The notes under the pieces were generated by a model, which made no database searches, had not been told where the DNA came from, and saw only the letters and a program-made list of their open reading frames with translations. Positions 12,836-20,653 of a stretch of DNA of 20,653 nt are shown piece after piece. Position numbers and translations under genes: made by a program. The stretch lies in NCBI GenBank assembly GCA_030632175.1, contig DAOVVG010000014.1, positions 1 to 20,653 of the forward strand, written 5' to 3'. How positions within the stretch are numbered: position 1 is the first letter of the stretch; each line of letters begins with the position of its first letter. The stretch is from Gammaproteobacteria bacterium (GTDB lineage: Bacteria > Pseudomonadota > Gammaproteobacteria > UBA9214).

Positions 12836-13776
12836 GTAATAGCGAACGTAAACAACGTGGCGCTGCCAAGACCGCGCGCATTCCCGTGAAGATCGAAACC
12901 ACCATCAGGCCGCAGCGCAAGCCGCCGTGGATTCGCGCAAAATCACCATCGCATCCTGCCGTGTCACGCCTCAAGGAAGTACTGCGCGACAATCACTTGC
13001 ATACCGTATGTGAAGAGGCTTCATGCCCGAATATCGGTGAATGTTTTGCCGGCGGCACCGCCACCTTCATGATCATGGGTGATATCTGCACACGCCGCTG
13101 CCCTTTCTGTGACGTGGCACACGGGCGACCCGACCCGCTGGACACCGATGAACCGGAGAACCTGGGGCGCACGATCAGCGCCATGGGACTGACCTATGTC
13201 GTCGTTACATCAGTCGATCGTGATGACCTGCGTGATGGCGGTGCCGGACATTTCACACAGTGCATCGAATCAATCCGCAAACACAGCCCGGGCATCAGGA
13301 TAGAAGTGCTGGTACCGGACTTCCGCGGCCGCATGGACCGGGCGCTGGATATCCTCGTCAAGTCTCCGCCGGATGTATTCAACCATAACCTGGAAACCGT
13401 ACCCGGTCTCTACAAGAAGGTGCGCCCCGGGTCGGACTATGCCTGGTCACTGAACCTGCTGAAACGTTTCAAGGCGCTGCATCCGGACGTACCGACCAAG
13501 TCGGGACTAATGCTGGGAGTGGGTGAAACTATCGAGGAAGTCGAACAGGTGATGCGGGACCTGCGCGCACATGACTGCAATATGCTGACACTCGGTCAGT
13601 ACCTGCAACCCAGCGTGCATCACCTGCCGCTGGACCGCTATGTACACCCGGATGAATTTGACAGGCTTGGTGAACTCGGCTATGAACTGGGCTTTACCCA
13701 TGTTGCCAGCGGACCCATGGTGCGCTCTTCCTACCATGCAGACCGGCAAGCCAAAGATGCGCTGGAGCAGGGCTGA
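12832..13776 (+). CDS. lipA: lipoyl synthase, radical SAM
   Basis: LipA inserts two sulfur atoms into the octanoyl chain made by LipB, completing lipoyl cofactor on the carrier protein. The 314-aa enzyme carries both iron-sulfur cluster motifs. The auxiliary cluster is C60-x4-C65-x5-C71 (CEEASCPNIGEC). The radical-SAM cluster is C86-x3-C90-x2-C93 (CTRRCPFC). The C-terminal serine that ligates the auxiliary cluster is in RSSYHAD (298-304). The N-terminus has about 30 basic residues before PPWIRAK, common in the family. The start is the ATG overlapping the lipB stop. It converges with the GGDEF-EAL gene with only 14 bp between stops, and I see no strong terminator there. Confidence 0.98.
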   Translation: MSNSERKQRGAAKTARIPVKIETTIRPQRKPPWIRAKSPSHPAVSRLKEVLRDNHLHTVCEEASCPNIGECFAGGTATFMIMGDICTRRCPFCDVAHGRPDPLDTDEPENLGRTISAMGLTYVVVTSVDRDDLRDGGAGHFTQCIESIRKHSPGIRIEVLVPDFRGRMDRALDILVKSPPDVFNHNLETVPGLYKKVRPGSDYAWSLNLLKRFKALHPDVPTKSGLMLGVGETIEEVEQVMRDLRAHDCNMLTLGQYLQPSVHHLPLDRYVHPDEFDRLGELGYELGFTHVASGPMVRSSYHADRQAKDALEQG

Positions 13777-13790
13777 ATCAACCCACCGGG

Positions 13791-15566
13791 TCAGGTCTTT
13801 ATGATGGCTAATTTCACATGATAGTCAGGATTAAATTCACGTAGCCACTTTTCTACACCAGCAACCGGCAAGGGCCTGGAATACAGGTAACCCTGCACCT
13901 CATCACAACCGCGATTGCGAAGAAACTCCAGTTGCTCGCTGGTTTCGACACCTTCTGCAATCACGCGCAAGCGCAAACTGTGTGCCAGTGAAATCACCGC
14001 ATCAACAATCGCGGCGTCATCTGCATCCTTCGTGATGTCGCGCACAAACGACCGGTCAATCTTCAGTGTATCGAGCGGCAGGCGCTTCAACAGACTCAGC
14101 GATGAATAACCGGTGCCAAAGTCATCCATGCTGATATGTACGCCCATCTTTTTCAATTCTCTCAGCAAGGTACTACTGGTCTGAATATCATCCATAATGA
14201 CGCTTTCTGTCAGCTCTATCTCCAACAACTCCGGCGCAACACCGGTTTCATGCAACATGCGCTTTACCAGCTGCCTGAGCATGGTCTGCCGAAACTGGCA
14301 GGCAGAGAGGTTAACCGCAACACGCAGCGGCTTCAGGCCGGCACTACACCAGCTTCGCATCTGCGAACAAACCGTGTGCAAAACCCACTCACCCAGCGGC
14401 ACAATGAGACCGGTTTCCTCTGCAAGGGGAATAAAGTCCGCCGGTAACACAAGCCCCATTTCCGGATGATTCCAGCGCGCCAGTGCCTCCAGTCCGACGG
14501 CCTGGTTACTGACGAGGTCTATTTTTGGCTGGTAATACATTTCGAACTCGCCGTTAGCCAGCCCCTTGCGCAGTGCATTTTCCATCGACAGCCGCTCGAA
14601 AGCCGTGGCACTCATGGAGTTGGTATAAAACTGGTAGCTGTTCTTGCCGTTTTCCTTGGCGTGAAACATGGCGGTGTCTGCATTCTTCACCAGATCCTCA
14701 ACCCCTTCACCATCATAAGGGAAGACCGCAATGCCAATACTCGGCGTCACCACGACCTCTTCGACACCTATCAGGAACGGCACAGACACGGCATCAATAA
14801 TCCGCTTGGCAATGCGCGCGGCATCTTCTGCCTTCCCCAGACGTGTTAACAACACCGTAAACTCATCACCGCCAAGACGGGCGACCGAAATACTCTCGTC
14901 ATCCAGTTCCCGACTCACCGAGTCACCGCGACGCAGGCAAGTCACCAGTTGACTGGCAACGGTCCTCAGCAGCTTGTCACCAATGCTGTGTCCGAATGAA
15001 TCATTGATACGCTTGAAGTTATCAATATCGATAAACAGTATGCCCATCAGGTGACTGTTACGACGCGCCGACTCCACCGCCTGTTGCAGGCGATCACCAA
15101 AGAGGCGTCTGTTCGGCAAGTTGGTCAGGGAATCATAAAATGCGAGATGATGTATTTCCTTCTTGCTCTCGCGCACGCTTTCAAATGCTTGCATGGTGCG
15201 GAGCAGGTAACGTACGCGGTGTCCCAGAATGGCATAGTTCAGCGGCTTGGTGATAAAATCGGTTGCCCCGACTTCAAAGGCATGGTCAATAGATGCGATG
15301 TCATCGAGGCCCGTCATCATCAGCACCGGCACATGTTGACCCTGCGGTAACGCCCTGAATGCCTGGCAAGCCTGAAAGCCGTCCATTTCCGGCATCAGCA
15401 CATCCATCAGCACCACATCCGGCTGACAGCGCCTTAGAAAATCCAGTGCTTCGCAGCCGTTCTCCGCCTCTTCAACAACAAAGCCGATCTGCTGCAGGGT
15501 TTCGGTGACCAGCACCCGGATCATCGGGTCATCATCAACCACCAGCACCAGTGGCGTTTCCGTCAT
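13791..15566 (-). CDS. response regulator REC-GGDEF-EAL (diguanylate cyclase/phosphodiesterase)
   Basis: This 591-aa cytoplasmic protein makes and/or breaks cyclic di-GMP under phosphorelay control. The receiver domain (about 5-120) has the acidic pair D11-D12, phosphoacceptor Asp55 (VLMDVLMPEMDG) and Lys107 (FITKPL). The GGDEF domain (about 145-315) has intact GGDEF at 232-236. The EAL domain (about 330-580) has EAL at 360-362, N419, ELTES at 451-455, DDFGTGYSS at 481-489, LKIDRSF at 501-507 and EGVET at 538-542, so all catalytic blocks are present. The residues before GGDEF lack the RxxD product-inhibition site. I prefer ATG 15566; an in-frame GTG at 15590 would add 8 residues and overlap the kinase gene. 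Only 7 bp separate it from the hybrid kinase stop, so the kinase is its likely phosphate source. Confidence 0.95.
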   Translation of the reverse strand: MTETPLVLVVDDDPMIRVLVTETLQQIGFVVEEAENGCEALDFLRRCQPDVVLMDVLMPEMDGFQACQAFRALPQGQHVPVLMMTGLDDIASIDHAFEVGATDFITKPLNYAILGHRVRYLLRTMQAFESVRESKKEIHHLAFYDSLTNLPNRRLFGDRLQQAVESARRNSHLMGILFIDIDNFKRINDSFGHSIGDKLLRTVASQLVTCLRRGDSVSRELDDESISVARLGGDEFTVLLTRLGKAEDAARIAKRIIDAVSVPFLIGVEEVVVTPSIGIAVFPYDGEGVEDLVKNADTAMFHAKENGKNSYQFYTNSMSATAFERLSMENALRKGLANGEFEMYYQPKIDLVSNQAVGLEALARWNHPEMGLVLPADFIPLAEETGLIVPLGEWVLHTVCSQMRSWCSAGLKPLRVAVNLSACQFRQTMLRQLVKRMLHETGVAPELLEIELTESVIMDDIQTSSTLLRELKKMGVHISMDDFGTGYSSLSLLKRLPLDTLKIDRSFVRDITKDADDAAIVDAVISLAHSLRLRVIAEGVETSEQLEFLRNRGCDEVQGYLYSRPLPVAGVEKWLREFNPDYHVKLAIIKT

Positions 15567-15573
15567 TTCGCAA

Positions 15574-18348
15574 TCAGCCACTTGCCACACCGCCCAGGCT
15601 TTCCTGCTGCAGCGCGACAGAAGCCGCCTTGAATTCGTTCTCTACCCTGCTGAGCAGGGTTAGCGCGCCCTGCAGTTCATTATTGCGCCCCATTTCCTCC
15701 AGTTGTCTGCAGAGTTCGGCAAGTCGCAGCGCACCGAGATTAGCACTGCCTGACTTGAAACGGTGCGCATGCATGCGCACCAGTTCTGCATCGCTTTGAT
15801 CAATTGCCTTCCGAAGTGAGTTCAGCAAACCCGGTGAATCATTCATGTAAATCGTGACGATCTTCTGTAGCAGGTCCGGGTTTCCCGGTCGTTGCAGTTG
15901 CCGGATATTATCCAGCGCTGCCTGATTAATAGCCGGTTCATCCCTGTCCTCATCCTTTTGCTGACCCGCGTCGCCCGGCTGCCCCTCACCGGCAATTGGC
16001 TGATCGACTTCGGCTGACGGCTTGTCTTCACACCACCGCCGCAGCACCTCTGCCAGTTGCAGCTGACTGAAGGGTTTGCTGAGATAATCATCCATTCCGA
16101 CGGCAATACACTGCTCCCGGTCGCCCTCCATGGCATTGGCAGTGACGGCAATAATCGGAATATGAACGCCCTGCTCCTCCTGTTCCTGACGGCGTATCTC
16201 CGCAGCCGCCTCGAAACCATCCATTCCGGGCATCTGACAATCCATCAGGACAAGATTGAAATGACTGTTATCAAGTATCGCAAGGACCTGCCTGCCATTC
16301 TCGGCAAGTTCGTAGCTGCAACCCAGGATCTCCAGCATGGAGATGGCAACCTCCTGGTTAACCGGGTTGTCTTCTGCCAGCAGTACCCTCACGCCCGGAA
16401 AAAGTGTCTGGCTTTCCTGTGGCGTCTGTTTAACGGTCTGCACGGATACAATATCCACCGTATTGACCAGCGCATTATAGAGATCGGACTGGCGCACAGG
16501 CTTTTGCAGGTAATGGCTGATGCCACTGCTTCTGGCGATACTGGCATCACCAAAACCGCCCACCGAGGTCAGCATCACCAGCGGCAGATTCGCATAGACC
16601 CGGTCACCCTTGATGGCGCGAGCCAGTGTCATGCCATCCATACCCGGCATATGCATATCGAGGATAGCCAGATCAAAGGGATCACCCTGGTCGGATGCTG
16701 TCTGCAACATGGAAAGCGCCTGCTTGCCACCCATAGCCGTCGCATGCCGCATACTCCAGGCGGCGGCCTGGTGTTCAAGTATCTGACAATTGGTTTCGTT
16801 GTCATCAACGATAAGTATGCGCAAATCACGCAGGTGTTCACGTGTCCGCCTGCTGGTGGTTACGTCAGTGCGTTTCTGCAAAACCACGCTAAACCAGAAC
16901 GTTGAGCCCTTGCCAAGATCGCTCTCGACACCAATTTCGCCGCCCATCATTTCTGACAGTCGCTTGGAAATTGCCAGACCGAGGCCGCTACCACCATAGT
17001 GGCGTGTGGTTGAACCATCTGCCTGTGTGAAGGACTCAAAAATCCTCGAACAGGCTTCGTCCGTCATACCAATACCGGTATCACGTACCTCGAAACGAAG
17101 TTTCAGACCCTCATCATTATCTTCAAGCACACCCAGACGAACGAACACTTCTCCCTTCTCGGTGAATTTCAGGGCATTACCCACCAGGTTGGTCAGAATC
17201 TGACGCAGCCGGCCGGGATCACCCGCAACCGACTCCGGCGTATCGACATCAATCTCGAATAACAGCTCAATTTCTTTTCGGTGTGCATTCTCTGCCAGCA
17301 ACTCCATGACCTCTTCAACCGTCTCGCGCATATTGAAGTCAACTGTCTCCAGCTCCAGCTTGCCGGCCTCGACCCTGGAGAAATCAAGAATATCGTTAAT
17401 AACATGCAGCAATGCCTTGCCTGATCTATGTACGGTACTGCAGAATTTCTGCTGCTGTTGCGTCAAATCGGTACCCATCAGCAGCTCGGTCATACCCAGC
17501 ACACCGTTCATGGGTGTGCGGATTTCATGACTCATATTTGCCAGGAACTGCGACTTCGCGCTGCTTGCCTCTTCAGCTGACTCCCTGGCTGCATTCAGCT
17601 CCCGGTCACGCAACCTGACCTGGTTAAGCATGTCGTTAAAGCCATCGGTCAACATGCCCAGTTCATCGTAGCTGACCCAGTCTGCGCGGATACTGTAGTC
17701 CTGGGTCGATTTAACCTTCGACATCGTTTTCGCCAGTCGCAGAATCGGTTCGGAAATTACCTTTTGCAGCATCGCTCCCAGCAGGAATGCGATAACGATT
17801 GATACAAGAAAGACTGCTCCGACAACCAGCACATCCTGAAACAACTCTTCGTAGATCTGCTTGAGATCAGACCTTATATAGATGATGCCCAGTGCGTCAC
17901 CGCCCAGCGTCACCGGCGCAAACAGCTCCAGGCTGTCTTCCTGAAAATAATAATTACCTTCCACCTCGCCCGACAACACCCGTTCCGGACTTATACCGAC
18001 ATCAATTCCGTCACCAGCGGCAGCACCGGTAATACTGCTGCCGTAACTCGCAAGCACATCACCCTCTACATTCCGAATCACCGCAGTGATCACATGCGGC
18101 TGCGCGCTTAACCCCGAGAGTATTTCACTGGCAGCAGCTTCATCATTAAACGCCAGCGCGGCTGCGCTGTTACGCCCAATAACATCTGCGAGCACCGTGA
18201 GGTCCTCAACCATGGCCGTGCGGGTTTTCACAATGTCGTTGGCGATAAACACACCGGAGGCAAGAAACAGCACGATGGTGCTGGTCAGGACCACCAGCAT
18301 GGTCAACTTTGCTCGAATCGACATATTACGGAAGCGGTAAACGCTCAT
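15574..18348 (-). CDS. hybrid sensor histidine kinase, HAMP-HisKA-HATPase-REC-REC-Hpt (BarA-like)
   Basis: This is a 924-aa inner-membrane kinase. TM1 is about 15-36, a periplasmic sensor region about 37-170 (FNDEAAASEILSGLSAQPHV recalls CHASE8-type sensors), and TM2 about 172-192. HAMP follows at about 192-245, a linker coil, then HisKA with H274 (FLANMSHEIRTPMNG). The ATPase has N-box LTNLVGNALKF (386-396), G1 DTGIGM (423-428) and G2 GSGLGLAISKR (453-463). REC1 (about 509-625) has D564 and K616; REC2 (about 654-770) has D703 and K758. A C-terminal Hpt has H862 (MHAHRFKSGSANLGA). All phosphotransfer residues are present. I chose ATG 18348 because GGAG lies about 10 bases upstream; GTG 18369 is less likely. 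Domain order equals BarA, which in relatives drives UvrY/GacA, but here the adjacent gene is a GGDEF-EAL response regulator, its probable partner. The ligand is unknown. Confidence 0.95.
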   Translation of the reverse strand: MSVYRFRNMSIRAKLTMLVVLTSTIVLFLASGVFIANDIVKTRTAMVEDLTVLADVIGRNSAAALAFNDEAAASEILSGLSAQPHVITAVIRNVEGDVLASYGSSITGAAAGDGIDVGISPERVLSGEVEGNYYFQEDSLELFAPVTLGGDALGIIYIRSDLKQIYEELFQDVLVVGAVFLVSIVIAFLLGAMLQKVISEPILRLAKTMSKVKSTQDYSIRADWVSYDELGMLTDGFNDMLNQVRLRDRELNAARESAEEASSAKSQFLANMSHEIRTPMNGVLGMTELLMGTDLTQQQQKFCSTVHRSGKALLHVINDILDFSRVEAGKLELETVDFNMRETVEEVMELLAENAHRKEIELLFEIDVDTPESVAGDPGRLRQILTNLVGNALKFTEKGEVFVRLGVLEDNDEGLKLRFEVRDTGIGMTDEACSRIFESFTQADGSTTRHYGGSGLGLAISKRLSEMMGGEIGVESDLGKGSTFWFSVVLQKRTDVTTSRRTREHLRDLRILIVDDNETNCQILEHQAAAWSMRHATAMGGKQALSMLQTASDQGDPFDLAILDMHMPGMDGMTLARAIKGDRVYANLPLVMLTSVGGFGDASIARSSGISHYLQKPVRQSDLYNALVNTVDIVSVQTVKQTPQESQTLFPGVRVLLAEDNPVNQEVAISMLEILGCSYELAENGRQVLAILDNSHFNLVLMDCQMPGMDGFEAAAEIRRQEQEEQGVHIPIIAVTANAMEGDREQCIAVGMDDYLSKPFSQLQLAEVLRRWCEDKPSAEVDQPIAGEGQPGDAGQQKDEDRDEPAINQAALDNIRQLQRPGNPDLLQKIVTIYMNDSPGLLNSLRKAIDQSDAELVRMHAHRFKSGSANLGALRLAELCRQLEEMGRNNELQGALTLLSRVENEFKAASVALQQESLGGVASG

Positions 18349-18494
18349 ACCCTTTGCTCTCCAGGTCACTTCGCCATACCACAGACATTTCGGCGGATGG
18401 TTATTGGCCAGCTATCGGCAAGTATCTGAAAAACCTTGAGAATCAGCCGCAGGCAGCGACCGGAACAGAACCACGCGGGAATTACTAAAATTAC

Positions 18495-18508
18495 TTATTG
18501 ATCAATAA
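18495..18508. promoter_or_regulatory. perfect 14-bp palindrome TTATTGATCAATAA
   Basis: Located in the 194-bp gap between the minus-strand glycosyltransferase stop and the kinase start, about 150 bp upstream of the kinase ATG. It could be an operator for the kinase operon. It is not an FNR box (no N4 spacer between half sites), and no T-run makes it a terminator. Confidence 0.45.
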
Positions 18509-18542
18509 TCTACAACCAGTTCAGGAGCATATCCCGGATCAC

Positions 18543-19625
18543 TCAAAGGAGCGAACAGATCGTCATGACAGCCTGGCCAATGCCGTCGGGCTCCAGACCG
18601 GGGCCTGTGTGCTTGCCCAGCAAACGGGTAACCAGGTGCGCAAATCGTCCCGAATAAAACTGCTCGGCTGTCATTACTTCCAGATGACCGTGCTGCTGTA
18701 CCCAGTTATTCAGAAAGACGGTTTCCGGCCAGTCCTGTCGTTCGATAGTGAGCACCGGCACACCGTTGCAGACGGCTTCTGTATAGGTGCCATAACCGGG
18801 CTTGGTTAACACCACATCACTCGAGGCCAGCACATCAATAAATGTCATGCCCAGCGAATCGAAATCGATCAGGTCAGCACGTGGGCTCTCTATTGCCTCT
18901 GTAAATATCCAGACAACACCGTTAATGCAAGGCCAGCTGTCGACAGGTAACTGTGTGGTGATGCCACCGAGTGCAACCAACACCGGCTGTAGTTCCGTAT
19001 CAGCAACACAACGTTGCAACAAAACCTCTTTCTGCCGACAGCCCATTCGGGCAATGGGATCAATGGTTGTTACATTATCCAGTTCCGGCATGGAGATTGA
19101 CGGCGTCGGGGAAAGAAAAACTTGTGCCGAGCGATAAGCCCTGGTCATCTGCTTCAGAATCTGCCGGTCTTCAGAACTGTCTTCGCAATAGGCTGCATAG
19201 ATTGCCGCCCAGTTCAGCGAGCACAGAGCCACCGCCGGTATCTCACGTTCAGCGGCAGCCAACAGCATTCGATAGGGTATATCTGCCAGTACAAGATCAG
19301 GCTGCAACTGTTCCAGCAGCTCAATATCAGACTGCAAACCCTGTTGCCAGTTGCAATGAAACGTGCGGTAGACCTGTCTTGATGCGGCCGCATCAACTTC
19401 CCATGCATTCAACATGCGCAGCACCGGGTCCAGTTCTGCCGGTCGGTAACGGAAATCTCCGGCAATTCTTGCAGCCACCACGTCATGCGGCAGGCTGCCG
19501 CAAACGCTGAGTAGCAACCCCGGTATCTGCTCACGCAGGGCGTTAACAACCGGCGCAGTCTGCGCCAGGTGTCCGTAACCATGCCCTGACAGGGCCAGTA
19601 ATAAGTGAGGCGAGCGGGATGCCAC
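18543..19625 (-). CDS. GT-B-like glycosyltransferase related to L-arabinokinase N-terminal domain
   Basis: This 360-aa protein has the GT-B glycosyltransferase layout. The N-terminal acceptor domain opens with LLLALSGHGYGHLAQTAPVV (SGHGYGH at 13-19, like the SGHGFGH of L-arabinokinase N-terminal domains and MurG/UGT-type enzymes). The donor domain contains VALGGITTQLP (218-227) and TKPGYGTYTEAVCNGVPVL (274-292), the usual nucleotide-sugar-binding P-G-Y-G-T block. No signal peptide or membrane helix is seen, so it is cytoplasmic or membrane-peripheral. The sugar and acceptor cannot be deduced. The start is GTG 19625, 9 bp after the stop of the upstream M14 gene, with no strong ribosome site, suggesting dependence on upstream translation. 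No kinase domain follows, so it is not a full arabinokinase. Confidence 0.75.
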   Translation of the reverse strand: MASRSPHLLLALSGHGYGHLAQTAPVVNALREQIPGLLLSVCGSLPHDVVAARIAGDFRYRPAELDPVLRMLNAWEVDAAASRQVYRTFHCNWQQGLQSDIELLEQLQPDLVLADIPYRMLLAAAEREIPAVALCSLNWAAIYAAYCEDSSEDRQILKQMTRAYRSAQVFLSPTPSISMPELDNVTTIDPIARMGCRQKEVLLQRCVADTELQPVLVALGGITTQLPVDSWPCINGVVWIFTEAIESPRADLIDFDSLGMTFIDVLASSDVVLTKPGYGTYTEAVCNGVPVLTIERQDWPETVFLNNWVQQHGHLEVMTAEQFYSGRFAHLVTRLLGKHTGPGLEPDGIGQAVMTICSLL

Positions 19626-19634
19626 GGCAAACAG

Positions 19635-20651
19635 TCAGCCGGTATCCGGCAGCAGCCTTTCCATCAGGTAACCCAGGCAATCCTGGCGAATAATTACTTC
19701 ATCCAGGGTAAACATCGACGGCATTAACGGCCGCGCCGTCAACAGCATGTTGTCCTCAATGCTGAAATAGCGGTCATGCACCGACTGGTTGTTATCGTCC
19801 GTGACTTCCAGCCTGACTTCAGCGCCGGGGCGTACCCGGCCCAGCCCTGTTCCTGCCGGCAGCTCCCTGAAGTTCAGATGATCAATGTTGTTCAACAATT
19901 TCAGATCAACGGCCTCGTCGCCAAAGCCGAAGCTGACAGCTTGCGGAATTTTTACAATCGCAACCGTGTGAAACAGATCCACATCATGGGAGGCCACCGG
20001 ATGCTGTGGCAATTCGGTCATATGCAGGCAGGCATCCATGTAATCATGCGCATGCGCCATGCCATATTCGTGATCAGGCTTGCCGCATTCAATGGTCACA
20101 GCGGGGCAAACACCGGACATCGCCATTGACTGCACCCCCAGTGGACGAATGAAATACACCACGGTACGACTGAACAGCGAGGCCAGATGCAAGAACTGGT
20201 TGTCTACACGATTAATACAACCGTAATGGGGGTTGATGCCCGTGTTGTTGTGAATATCGACACTGGCAAAGGCCTTGCGCGCGCGCAGGCTATCCACCAC
20301 CTGTTGCATCATTTTGGCTTCAGGAACATCCACCTGCTCGGTACCCGGCCAGACCCGGTTATAGTCAGCCTGTCCGTCCAGAAAGCGTTGCCCCTGGCTC
20401 GCTGCAGCCACATTACCGATAAAAACCGATAATGCGCGCGGCAACTGCTGATCATGGTGTTTTTTCAGCAACGCCTGTAGCGCATAAAAGCCGGTACTCT
20501 CGTTACCGTGCGCCAGCACCGTCACAAACAGCGGCTCCGGACGACGCCCCGGCAGGTGTATCAGTGTCGGACCACCCAGTACGTCCCCGAGTGACTCTAC
20601 CGTGCATTCCAGCAGACCATCCGGCAGTTTATCTGTCTCTGTCAGCATCAT
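19635..20651 (-). CDS. succinylglutamate desuccinylase/aspartoacylase-family zinc hydrolase (M14)
   Basis: This 338-aa metallo-hydrolase is of the AstE/ASPA branch of the M14 carboxypeptidase family, which removes acyl groups from amino acids or peptides. Zinc ligands are H48 and E51 in LAHGNESTGFYAL, and H134 in SVDIHNNTG. The substrate-carboxylate-binding motif is DYNRVWPG (97-104; DxNRxFPG in the family). The catalytic Glu is E188 in VTIECGKPDHE. The last ~90 residues form the beta-rich C-terminal domain typical of this branch. It is not assigned to astE itself, as no arginine-succinyltransferase pathway genes are visible. Two tandem ATG codons (20651 and 20648) lie 2 bp from the window edge, so the start, and whether the gene extends further upstream, is not certain. 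It is followed by the glycosyltransferase after 9 bp, making a probable operon that begins outside the window. Confidence 0.82.
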   Translation of the reverse strand: MMLTETDKLPDGLLECTVESLGDVLGGPTLIHLPGRRPEPLFVTVLAHGNESTGFYALQALLKKHHDQQLPRALSVFIGNVAAASQGQRFLDGQADYNRVWPGTEQVDVPEAKMMQQVVDSLRARKAFASVDIHNNTGINPHYGCINRVDNQFLHLASLFSRTVVYFIRPLGVQSMAMSGVCPAVTIECGKPDHEYGMAHAHDYMDACLHMTELPQHPVASHDVDLFHTVAIVKIPQAVSFGFGDEAVDLKLLNNIDHLNFRELPAGTGLGRVRPGAEVRLEVTDDNNQSVHDRYFSIEDNMLLTARPLMPSMFTLDEVIIRQDCLGYLMERLLPDTG

Positions 20652-20653
20652 TA

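Noticed and set aside
13776..13792. ACCC-ACC-GGGT as terminator between lipA and the GGDEF-EAL gene
   Set aside because: A 4-bp stem without a T-tract is too weak.

Overview
The window looks like chromosomal DNA of a gammaproteobacterium. This rests on gene content: a ybeD-lipB-lipA block, a four-cysteine FNR, a BarA-like hybrid kinase paired with a GGDEF-EAL response regulator, SixA, a POT-family peptide transporter and DUF4124 proteins. The genus cannot be named from the sequence alone. Gene density is high and ordinary except between about 1250 and 5670, which is an accessory, decayed region.

Layout. 83-824 (minus): sixA plus a translationally linked 88-aa protein. 1085-1122: a strong orphan hairpin-T8. 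1253-1591: the C-terminal quarter of a phosphate-selective porin (OprO/OprP type), the rest missing. 1726-1806 (minus): a possible 26-aa membrane protein. 2130-2969 (minus): FNR. 3141-5620: a small accessory island holding an AT-rich methyltransferase, an IS30-family transposase fragment, an unknown coiled-coil ORF with its own terminator, and a second IS30 tip. About 50-bp diverged direct repeats lie at 3141-3190 and 5529-5579. A third, inverted IS30 tip lies at 1959-2024, on the other side of fnr.

5674-8985 (minus): a tightly overlapping three-gene operon, POT transporter - tRNA-queuosine mannosyltransferase-like (DUF3524/GTDC1 family) glycosyltransferase - alpha/beta hydrolase. 9134-10961: a conserved 93-aa protein, a PAP2-family lipoprotein-like phosphatase and two small hypothetical genes. 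11281-13776 (plus): a DUF4124 protein, then ybeD-lipB-lipA for lipoate attachment. 13791-18348 (minus): a hybrid sensor kinase (HAMP-HisKA-HATPase-REC-REC-Hpt) followed by a REC-GGDEF-EAL protein, a phosphorelay wired to c-di-GMP. 18543-20651 (minus): an M14 succinylglutamate desuccinylase/aspartoacylase-like protein followed by an L-arabinokinase-N-terminal-like glycosyltransferase.

Most notable observation: the methyltransferase has the complete anatomy of an integron gene cassette, 3424-4295. GTTAGGC sits 37 bp before its start codon and GCCTAAC, its exact complement, 3 bp after its stop codon. A 59-bp attC follows whose terminal core reads GTTCAAT instead of GTTAGGC. That mismatch is what insertion of one cassette into a non-integron (secondary) GTT site would leave. 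No integrase gene is present in the window.
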